A stretch of DNA of 30,268 bases from NCBI GenBank assembly GCA_902800435.1, contig CADCEQ010000054.1:1-30268 (forward strand). Reading direction: 5' to 3'. The translations under genes and the position numbers were made by a program. Source of the DNA: an uncultured Prevotellaceae bacterium (GTDB taxonomy: Bacteria; Bacteroidota; Bacteroidia; Bacteroidales; Bacteroidaceae). Shown in pieces: positions 17,008 through 24,176 of the stretch (positions within the stretch are counted from its first letter, which is position 1; every line of letters starts with the position of its first letter). The notes beneath the pieces are model-generated. The model was given only the letters and a program-made list of their open reading frames with translations, did not search any database and had not been told where the DNA came from.

Positions 17008-19563
17008 ATGAAAATACTGAAAACTATCACCGCCAGTCTGTTGACGTGCCTCGCGCTGCAGGCTCATGCACAACAGAATGACTTCGTAAAAGGTGCCGAC
17101 GTTGGGTTCCTGACCGGACAGGAACGGCGCGGCGTCGTGTTCCACGACCGTCAGGGCAAGGAGCGCGAGTGTCTGGAACTGCTGAAGACCGACTACCAGA
17201 TGTCGGCCATCCGTATGCGCGTCTGGGTGAATCCCAGAAACGGTACGAACGACAAGAACGAACTGCTCGCCATGGCGCTGAGGGCCAAGAAGCTGGGCAT
17301 GGACCTGATGGTAGACTTCCACTACGCCGACTCATGGGCCGACCCCAGTCAGCAGCCCATTCCCGCCGCCTGGCAGGGACACAGCTACAAGCAGATGAAG
17401 GCTGACTTGAGGGCGCATACCATCGACGTGCTCCAGCTGCTGAAGCAGAACGGCGTCACACCGCGCTGGGTGCAGGTGGGCAACGAGACGGCCAACGGAC
17501 TGCTCTGGCCCATGGGACATATCGAGAAGAATCCCAAGCAGTACGCAGGCTTCATCCGTGCAGGCTATGACGCCGTGAAGGAGGTCTTCCCCGAGGCCAT
17601 CGTCATCGTACACTTAGACCGTGGTCACAAGCAGTCGCTCTACGACTGGAACCTCGACATCGTCCGCAAGTACGGCGGCAAGTGGGACATGGTGGGCATG
17701 TCGCTCTACCCCTACTGGGCACGGAAGGACCATCCGGAACTGAACCCCGACAGCATCATCACCGACTGCATACGCAACATCCGCCACGTCAGCCGTAAGT
17801 ACCAGTGCGACGTGATGATCGTCGAGACGGGCTTCGAGGTGGACGAGCAGCACCCTGAGGTGATGGAGGAAGGCCGCCAACAGCTGGCACGCATCGTCAG
17901 CGAGGCCCGCAACGAGACCGACGGCCACTGCCGCGGTGTCTTCTACTGGGAACCGCAGTGCCTGCCTGGTGGCTACAAGCTCGGCGCCTTCGATAGCAAG
18001 GCCCGTCCGACAGCAATCATGGACGGCTTCATCGAGGCTCCGACGGTCAGCACCACCAATGGACTGATAAGCGGTATTGTACAGGAAGGCTCAATGGCAT
18101 ACCTCGGTATACCATACGCCCGGGTGGAGCGGTTCATGCCGCCACAGCCCGTAGTGAAGTGGCAGGGCGTCCGTACCTGCAACCACTGGGGACCGCAGGC
18201 CATGCAGCAGACCAACCGCCCGATGACGGAAGCTGAGATGTCGGAGCAGTGCTGCGTGCTGAACGTGTGGACGACCAACACCCCATCATCTCCCAACACC
18301 CATCACCAAACACCCCTCAAACCCGTGATGGTCTGGTTCCACGGCGGCGGTTTCGACAGCGGCACATCGGCCTGGGACCCGGGCATGTGTCTGGCACAGA
18401 AGGATGTCGTGGTGGTCAGCGTCAACCACCGCCTGAACATCCTCGGATTCCTCGACCTCTCGACCTGCGGCGAGAAATACCGGCACTCAGGCAATGTGGG
18501 CATGCTCGACTGCGTGGCAGCCCTCGAATGGGTGCGCGACAATATCGCTAAGTTCGGCGGCGACCCGACGAACGTCACCATCTTCGGCGAGTCGGGCGGC
18601 GGCGGCAAGGTGGGCACCCTGCTCTGCATGCCACCCGCCCGGGGACTCTTCCACAAGGCCATCATCATGAGCGGCACCATCCTCAACGTCAACACCAAGG
18701 CGATGACCGAGGCGCTGGGCGAGGCCGTGCTGAAGGAACTGAATATCGACAAGGCGAACGTCGACCGTATCAAGGACGTGCCTTACAAGGACCTCTACGC
18801 CGCCGGTCAGCGCGCCATGGCCGCCAGCATCGGCACCCGCCGGCCCGGCACGCCGATGATGTGGGGCTTCGGTCCGACACCGGATGGCAGCGACGTGGTG
18901 CAGCAGCCGTTCCAGCCTGCGTTCCCCAGTTTCAGCGACAACATCCCCATCATGATTGGCACAACGTTCAACGAACTGCAGCGCCAGCGCTACGGCCAGC
19001 CGATCAGCCCCGACCAGGCCCGTACTGAACTGCAGCGCACCTTCGGCGACGAGACGGATGCCTACATCGCTGCCTTCAAGGAGGCCTATCCCGACTATAC
19101 ACCCCAGGATCTGCTGAGCATCGACTGGCTGTTCCGTCCCAAGACCCTCATCACCGCCGATGCCATCGGTGGACGTCGCCAGGCCGACACCTATGTCTAT
19201 ATGTACACCGTCACCGAGAACGACAAGGCCGGCAACGCCAAAGGCTCTGCCCACGGTGCCGAGCTGAAATACTGCTTCAACGTGGCCCACCACTACACCA
19301 ACCAGCTCGCGCCGGAAACCCTTGAGGCCAACAAGCAATGGGGCGAACTGTTGAGCACGGTATGGGCACAGTTTGCCCACACGGGCAACCCGGGCCTGTC
19401 CGGGTGGCTGCCCTACACCAAGGACAACGGCTGTCTGATGGAGTTTGGCGGCACGGCCCCCACCCTACGCCATAACCACGACCGCCGCCTACAGGAAATC
19501 ATCAACCGCCACTGCTTCCGTCTGCTAGAAAAGTTTCAAAGTGCCTACACTGCCTACACTTGA
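17008..19563 (+). CDS. Fusion: GH53 endo-beta-1,4-galactanase + type-B carboxylesterase
   Basis: An 851-residue secreted protein (signal peptide ending AHAQ, residue 22). Residues about 25-343 are a GH53 barrel: acid/base E160 in QVGNETANG and nucleophile E273 in MIVETGFEV. Residues about 346-840 are an alpha/beta-hydrolase of the carboxylesterase-B family: HGGGF oxyanion region, nucleophile S529 in FGESGGGG, acid E656 in TTFNELQ and H749 in SAHGAEL. The galactanase ends at DGFIEA and the esterase begins at once (VSTTNGLISGIV), with almost no linker. GH53 cuts beta-1,4-galactan of pectin; the esterase could remove acyl groups from the same polymer (inference). Residues about 422-440 are a Thr/Pro/His-rich insert. 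The final SAYTAYT is encoded by the adjacent repeat element. Confidence 0.9.
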   Translation: MKILKTITASLLTCLALQAHAQQNDFVKGADVGFLTGQERRGVVFHDRQGKERECLELLKTDYQMSAIRMRVWVNPRNGTNDKNELLAMALRAKKLGMDLMVDFHYADSWADPSQQPIPAAWQGHSYKQMKADLRAHTIDVLQLLKQNGVTPRWVQVGNETANGLLWPMGHIEKNPKQYAGFIRAGYDAVKEVFPEAIVIVHLDRGHKQSLYDWNLDIVRKYGGKWDMVGMSLYPYWARKDHPELNPDSIITDCIRNIRHVSRKYQCDVMIVETGFEVDEQHPEVMEEGRQQLARIVSEARNETDGHCRGVFYWEPQCLPGGYKLGAFDSKARPTAIMDGFIEAPTVSTTNGLISGIVQEGSMAYLGIPYARVERFMPPQPVVKWQGVRTCNHWGPQAMQQTNRPMTEAEMSEQCCVLNVWTTNTPSSPNTHHQTPLKPVMVWFHGGGFDSGTSAWDPGMCLAQKDVVVVSVNHRLNILGFLDLSTCGEKYRHSGNVGMLDCVAALEWVRDNIAKFGGDPTNVTIFGESGGGGKVGTLLCMPPARGLFHKAIIMSGTILNVNTKAMTEALGEAVLKELNIDKANVDRIKDVPYKDLYAAGQRAMAASIGTRRPGTPMMWGFGPTPDGSDVVQQPFQPAFPSFSDNIPIMIGTTFNELQRQRYGQPISPDQARTELQRTFGDETDAYIAAFKEAYPDYTPQDLLSIDWLFRPKTLITADAIGGRRQADTYVYMYTVTENDKAGNAKGSAHGAELKYCFNVAHHYTNQLAPETLEANKQWGELLSTVWAQFAHTGNPGLSGWLPYTKDNGCLMEFGGTAPTLRHNHDRRLQEIINRHCFRLLEKFQSAYTAYT

Positions 19564-19624
19564 GCGTAACCAATTAAGCTACAATGGGTTATTCAGTGTA
19601 GGCAAATCCGTTTAGTGTAGGCAA
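19538..19624 (+). repeat. Left 87-base inverted end of the element
   Basis: The 9-bp unit occurs directly at 19542-19550 and 19551-19559 and inverted at 19596-19604 and 19615-19623. The first 26 bases also code for the last residues and the stop of the upstream gene. Confidence 0.85.
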
Positions 19625-19734
19625 CTATGCAAAAACCATATAAAAACAAACGGAAACGGGTGGATTTTTAACGAAAAGGCTGCCTACACCGAGGAACGGC
19701 CAACAACCGACGGAAAGGGGCACCTTTCGGGCGT

Positions 19735-19833
19735 TCCCACGGCTTGGGACATTTGTCCCACGGCCTGGGACGAATGTTCCACAGCCTGGAACATTTATTC
19801 CACAGTCTGGAACATTTATTCCACGGCGTGGAA
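19735..19833. repeat. Five palindromes at exact 21-bp spacing
   Basis: Palindromes start at 19735, 19756, 19777, 19798 and 19819. The first two are TCCCA-N5-TGGGA, the last three TTCCA-N5-TGGAA. Both arms change together, so pairing is kept. 21 bp is two helical turns. Both strands stay open across the array (plus-strand heptads such as PTAWDIC), but no known protein is recognised. Confidence 0.85.
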
Positions 19834-19862
19834 CTATTTGGAAACACTGCCTTCTCGGTTTC

Positions 19863-19966
19863 TTGGGAAAGAAATTATGGGAAATGATGATTGATTTAAC
19901 CTCTCTTGTCATCGTTGTCGAGGAATCAGAATCATTATCCATCATTTCCCCCAATTTCTTTCCAAA
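19863..19966. repeat. Inner inverted repeat, 27-base arms
   Basis: Arms 19863-19889 and 19940-19966 match at 24 of 27 positions when one is inverted, around a 50-base centre. They lie between the 21-bp palindromes and the right end of the element. Confidence 0.75.
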
Positions 19967-19996
19967 ATATAGAGAAAACAGTCGCTGAGAAGGCCA

Positions 19997-20083
19997 TTGC
20001 CTACACTAAATCAATTTGCCTACACAAATGTATCAACTGACAGTCAGCAGGTTACGGCTTAGTGTAAGCAGTGTAGGCACTTT
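19997..20083 (-). repeat. Right 87-base inverted end of the element
   Basis: The unit occurs at 19998-20006 and 20017-20025, and inverted at 20062-20070 (one mismatch) and 20071-20079. These offsets from the outer edge are the same as in the left end. Confidence 0.85.
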
Positions 20084-20301
20084 AAAAAATGATAATTCGT
20101 AAGAGCGAGGCTGGACATCCATAGCGTAGCATATTCTGCCGAATAAATGATTATTAAACATTATTGGCAAGTTTATGTCACAGTATTGTGGAAACATACC
20201 AAGACACCATTTATAGGAGGCGTTTTCTGAACAATAAGGCGAAGGCTGGGTCGGTGATATATAACTTACTGACTTTGAGGATAAAGAAGACAAAAGGAAA
20301 G
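20084..20301. other. AT-rich stretch without a recognisable gene
   Basis: This interval is visibly richer in A and T than the coding regions around it. An open frame of 60 codons (20164-20346) runs through it and into the palindrome, but its product is not recognised and it lacks a promoter box or ribosome site. It may be the remnant of an insertion together with the adjacent element. Confidence 0.45.
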
Positions 20302-20340
20302 AAATTTCACAAGTTTGTGATTCACAAACTTGTGAAATTT
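20302..20340. terminator. Perfect 18-bp inverted repeat, likely terminator of the S8 gene
   Basis: AAATTTCACAAGTTTGTG (20302-20319) and its exact complement (20323-20340) enclose a 3-base loop. On the minus strand it lies 48 bases beyond the S8 stop and is followed by a T-rich run, as expected of a terminator. A second, odd-centred palindrome (8-base arms) lies at 20353-20369. Confidence 0.6.
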
Positions 20341-20387
20341 AAGTAATATTAAGTTCTGAGCCTCAGAACCAACGCAGTTGATAAGGG

Positions 20388-23300
20388 TCAGGGCAGGGGG
20401 CGCTGTAGGGCCGCAGTTATTATGGCCGTCAGGTCGGTGATGTCTACCACGTTGTTGCCGTCCATGTCGGCGGCAGCCTTGATGAAGCCTGTTGGGCTCT
20501 GGCCGAGAATGTAGCTGACGGTCAGCATTACGTCCACGTTATCCACATCGCCGTCACCGTCGACGTCGCCTTTTAGAGTTGCTGGAGCCGACACTTGACG
20601 GTAGATTTTGGGGGCCGACTTAACAGATGAAGTACTGGCATAGCATGAGAAGATGGGTGTACCGTTATTCGGATTGTAGCGCATGATGTTACGCGTGTTT
20701 AATCCTTGGAAAGTAATGGTGGCGTTGCCTTCGCTGATGCCGACGGTTGCCTTGGCATTGTCATCTGCCTCGGTTTCTGTCCTCAACCAGTTACTACTGC
20801 TGCTGGCCGCATAGAGATAGCCGTTGCCAATGTTGAAGAGGTAGTTGTTGCCTGCCTTTTCGAGCGTAATGACTTGGGCTGCTTCGCCGGGCGTGAGCGT
20901 GCCGTCGCTGTTGACCGTCACGTCACTGGTGGCAGCGCGGTTATTGTTGTTCTGCGTCGTACTGAGCACATGTTTTGTTTCTTCATTGATGTAAGCAATG
21001 AGAATCTTATCGCCCGCTTTGAGCGTGCTGGCATCTGTCACCAGTGCATAGCTTCCAGGCATTAAGACCGGATCAGGGCCGGGAATAGTGCCGCCTCCGC
21101 CGCCTTCAAAGAATACCTTCACCTTCTGGATGCGGCGGTGGCCACTGGTGCCGCTGATGGTGAACGTGACGGATGAGGCACTTCCCGTCCAAGTGCCATC
21201 GTCGTAGGCGCCGACATCGGTCGTTATGCCATTGCTACCGTCGCCCGATCCGAAGGTCAACTCTATCCTGATGATGGTATTGGTGGCAGAAGCAATGGTC
21301 ATTGTGTTACCGCCATACAAGCGGACGGCCTCACCTTTGTCGTAGTACTTGGGCGAGTTGTTCTTGTTAGAGCCCTTCTCGAAGGTGGCCTCGCAGTTCG
21401 TGCCGCTGGTGCTTGTCACGGATTCTGCATTTGCATAGCCCTGAGCCGTGAAGTCGATGGTCTCGTCAGAGACGGCCGAGGCAGTAGCAGAGAGACTGAT
21501 GTTGACAGGCTCTGCCCCTGTACTGCTGAGCGTCAAAGATGCCGTGTACGAGCCTTCATCGGCCGACTGGAACGTGACGGTGACCTTACCATCCGTAATG
21601 GAACTCTTGTCGATTGAGAACACGTCGTTGGCGTCGGTGAGTGCAACGGAAACGTCGTCTGTCAGGAATTCACCCACCACTTCGATTGTCTTGCTCTTCG
21701 GTTCGTCAAGTCCGGTCGCAAAGGTCAGCGTTTCCGAGTCGGCAATGATGGTTGGTGTGGCGGGCTTGGCAGTAGCGGTGAGCGGAACCGCCACATCGTC
21801 AGCACCTTCTGAAGTGAGCGTTATAGTGGCGGTATGAGTGCCGGCAGTCTGCGGTGCATAGGTAATGGTGACATCCAGGCCCTCAGTGGCAGCACTCTGC
21901 GCAATGGTTGTCCGGCTCAGCGTAAAGTTTGCGTTATCGCTAAGGTTAAGGTTAACGTTATCGTTAAGGTTATAGCCCCGCACGCTTAGCGTCTCAGTAT
22001 ATGTCTTGGTGGCGAAGTTGGCGCTGCCAAAGTCGATGCTTGCAGGTGTTGCCTTGATGAGGGGACTTCCAGTGGTTCCCAGAATGTATTGGATACCCGC
22101 CAGTGCGTCGATCTTGCCGTTGCCGAAGTGGGAGGCATTGGCACCTGCTGTATAGCTGTCTTTGATGGCAGTCAGCTGCATGATTTCCTTCACGTCGTTG
22201 ACGGTAAGATTTTTATGCTTTGCGTTCTCTTCGAGCGAGGCCTGCAGCCACAGAGCCACGATGCCGGCAGCCACGGGCGTAGCCATCGAAGTACCTTCCA
22301 TCACGCCGTAAGGACTGTTGGTGCTGTTGACCACCAAATCGTTTTTATAGCCGCCAAAATAGCTGTAGTCACCCGATTTGTTGTAATGGTTCACGGCTGC
22401 AACTATCTGTGCACCAGGAGCAGAAATCCAGGGATAGGCCAGCCCCGTTGGACTTAGCTCGGCGGTGGCATAGCTTGAGTAGTAGGCGATGTCGCTCAGG
22501 GTGCCCGAGCTGTAAGTGTTGGTCTTACCCTGAGAGTTCTTCACCTCGTCCTTCGACACGTAGGCGCCTATGGAGATGGCATCGGGGATCGTGGCTTCGT
22601 CGCTGACACACATATCGTCAGTGCCTGCCGTCCAAAGATGTCCTGAGGTCGAAAGGTGGTTGGTGAAATAGCTCCAGTCGCCAGCCCACATATTCACATC
22701 GGCATTGCCGGAGGCCGGGTAGACCTCAATGGCCAGCGTATAGTCGCCTTCCGACTCAATACCTTCCTCAGAATAGACAGCCAGCTGGTGTTTCCCATCC
22801 TCCTGATCAATGTAAACAGTCATCGAACCGTAGTAGTAGTCCTTTAGATTACTGAAGGACGATGTCTCTTTGGTGACCGTCCACGTTTTCTTGATTTTCC
22901 CAGTAGAATTGTCGAGCACATAAAGTTTGCAGTTCAACTCACCGCCCGACCACGCACAGGCAATCAGGCCAGTGTAATAGTCGCCGCCTTCACCGTCGGT
23001 ACGGATGATGGTGCCGAGCGGACTGCTGCTGTTGGCCGAACTTTTCCTGACGAAGAAACCGCCGCCCTCGTCGCCCGTTCTGTGGCCGGCATCGTTTGAC
23101 GCTGCAAAAAGGATAACGCGGTTGGGGTGGCTCTTGCCAAAGAACTGGCTTACCAACGTTGCATACTCACCCGTGCCGTCGCGTGGCCCCCAGCCGGAGC
23201 CCCAACTGTTACTCACCACGAGGGGCTTACCCTGATTGTCGGCATAAGCCACCATCTTCTCCAAGGCGGCGGTGAGGTAGGTATCTTCCAGTCCATTAAC

Positions 23301-24152
23301 ACCGGCAAGGTAGAGGTCGGCTCCTGGAGCCATGCCACCGTAAGTAGCGTTGACGTGGTCGTCGGTCACGCTGACCGTCTTGCCGCTGACGATGACGCTC
23401 GACCCGCCAGCCGTCGAGGCGGTGTGGGTGCCGTGATCTTCCTCCTTGTCGTCGGTGGTCGGTTCAGAACTTGTAATGGTGGTGTACTCCTTTCCCTTTC
23501 CAGACCCAGTATAAACATAAGCCCGTTTGATGCGGCTGTTGCCTTCCTTGTCTTTGAAAGCGGCATGCTGGAAGTCAATGCCCGTATCGATGACGCCAAG
23601 GATAACACCCGTACCGTCGTACTGGCTGGTCACGCCCAAGGCCAATGCGTCGGGCGACTCGGAAAGCAGGTCGTCGACGTTGGTCGTCTGTCGCGCCGCG
23701 TCGGTCAGCGGGCGCATCCGGCGTGCCACCTTGATACGGGTGACATTGTCGAGGCCTGCCAGCGGCTCCAGCTGGTCGACCGGCACACGGGCGGTGACGA
23801 AGTCAAGACCGTCGAAAGACTCCTCGACCTCGACACCAAGGGCACGGACAGCACTGAGGTCGGCCGCATCCTTCAGATGGACGAAGCATGAGATGTAGGC
23901 CACGCCGCCCACCGTGTCGGGGCTGGCAATGAGACGGCGCTGCTTTGGTCTCACCTTTCCGTCGGGCATACGACGTACATGGGCACGGCGTGAAGCTGCC
24001 GTCGGTTGCTCCGCCTGCTCTTTTAGTCCGTTGAGAAACATCTGGGTGGTCATCGAGAACTTCTCGTTCACCTCCTGGCTCCACATCGTCATGACGGGTG
24101 CCATTAACAAAGCGAGGGCCATCAAGACCCTCGCCGTAAAATTGTTCTTCAT
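20388..24152 (-). CDS. Large secreted S8 (subtilisin-like) serine protease with C-terminal dockerin-like repeat
   Basis: A 1254-residue protein with a signal peptide (about 1-25) and a probable inhibitory prodomain to about 160. The catalytic triad is D189 in GVIDTGID, H240 in DHGTHTAST and S622 in GTSMATPVAAG, with oxyanion N353. A long insert (about 375-510) lies between the His and Ser blocks. Two Ig-like repeats follow (about 700-885), then a lectin-like beta-sandwich (about 890-1015) and another beta domain (about 1030-1185). The end (about 1193-1254) has two calcium-loop motifs, DVDGDGDVDNVD and DMDGNNVVDITD, as in dockerins. It lies 24 bases after the DUF2207 gene and is probably the last gene of that operon. 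A role in extracellular protein digestion is inferred. Confidence 0.9.
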   Translation of the reverse strand: MKNNFTARVLMALALLMAPVMTMWSQEVNEKFSMTTQMFLNGLKEQAEQPTAASRRAHVRRMPDGKVRPKQRRLIASPDTVGGVAYISCFVHLKDAADLSAVRALGVEVEESFDGLDFVTARVPVDQLEPLAGLDNVTRIKVARRMRPLTDAARQTTNVDDLLSESPDALALGVTSQYDGTGVILGVIDTGIDFQHAAFKDKEGNSRIKRAYVYTGSGKGKEYTTITSSEPTTDDKEEDHGTHTASTAGGSSVIVSGKTVSVTDDHVNATYGGMAPGADLYLAGVNGLEDTYLTAALEKMVAYADNQGKPLVVSNSWGSGWGPRDGTGEYATLVSQFFGKSHPNRVILFAASNDAGHRTGDEGGGFFVRKSSANSSSPLGTIIRTDGEGGDYYTGLIACAWSGGELNCKLYVLDNSTGKIKKTWTVTKETSSFSNLKDYYYGSMTVYIDQEDGKHQLAVYSEEGIESEGDYTLAIEVYPASGNADVNMWAGDWSYFTNHLSTSGHLWTAGTDDMCVSDEATIPDAISIGAYVSKDEVKNSQGKTNTYSSGTLSDIAYYSSYATAELSPTGLAYPWISAPGAQIVAAVNHYNKSGDYSYFGGYKNDLVVNSTNSPYGVMEGTSMATPVAAGIVALWLQASLEENAKHKNLTVNDVKEIMQLTAIKDSYTAGANASHFGNGKIDALAGIQYILGTTGSPLIKATPASIDFGSANFATKTYTETLSVRGYNLNDNVNLNLSDNANFTLSRTTIAQSAATEGLDVTITYAPQTAGTHTATITLTSEGADDVAVPLTATAKPATPTIIADSETLTFATGLDEPKSKTIEVVGEFLTDDVSVALTDANDVFSIDKSSITDGKVTVTFQSADEGSYTASLTLSSTGAEPVNISLSATASAVSDETIDFTAQGYANAESVTSTSGTNCEATFEKGSNKNNSPKYYDKGEAVRLYGGNTMTIASATNTIIRIELTFGSGDGSNGITTDVGAYDDGTWTGSASSVTFTISGTSGHRRIQKVKVFFEGGGGGTIPGPDPVLMPGSYALVTDASTLKAGDKILIAYINEETKHVLSTTQNNNNRAATSDVTVNSDGTLTPGEAAQVITLEKAGNNYLFNIGNGYLYAASSSSNWLRTETEADDNAKATVGISEGNATITFQGLNTRNIMRYNPNNGTPIFSCYASTSSVKSAPKIYRQVSAPATLKGDVDGDGDVDNVDVMLTVSYILGQSPTGFIKAAADMDGNNVVDITDLTAIITAALQRPLP
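21932..21974 (-). repeat. Intragenic AACGATAACG-type repeat
   Basis: The minus strand carries AACGATAACGTTAACC with partial copies on both sides, coding for the Asn/Leu-rich YNLNDNVNLNLSDN in the first Ig-like repeat of the S8 protease. It is related to the tandem repeat at 8363-8396. Confidence 0.55.
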
Positions 24153-24176
24153 AAGCTATAGAATTTGAGGGCAATA

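Larger units (their letters stand above)
19538..20083. mobile_element. 546-bp MITE-like non-coding element with mirror-symmetric inverted ends
   Basis: The two 87-base ends are inverted repeats of each other. Each has the 9-bp unit TGCCTACAC (or its complement) at offsets 4, 13, 58 and 77 from the outer edge, the first two in one orientation and the last two in the other. The ends match 29/34 in the outer block, then 24 unrelated bases of identical length, then matching inner blocks. One extra unit lies at 19681-19689. Inside are five 21-bp-period palindromes and a 27-base inverted repeat. No convincing gene and no clear target duplication were found. The left end overlaps the last codons of the galactanase-esterase gene. 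The mobile nature is inferred from the ends. Confidence 0.65.

Noticed and set aside
19735..19833. Possible CRISPR array
   Set aside because: The units are adjoining 21-bp palindromes with no unique spacers, and there are no cas genes.
19625..19954. 109-codon minus-strand frame with repeated VPGCG/VPGRG heptads
   Set aside because: The repetition follows directly from the 21-bp palindrome array; the plus strand shows equally regular heptads, there is no promoter box, and no family is recognised.
20164..20346. 60-codon plus-strand open frame in the AT-rich gap
   Set aside because: No ribosome site or promoter box; its last third is simply the perfect palindrome read through.
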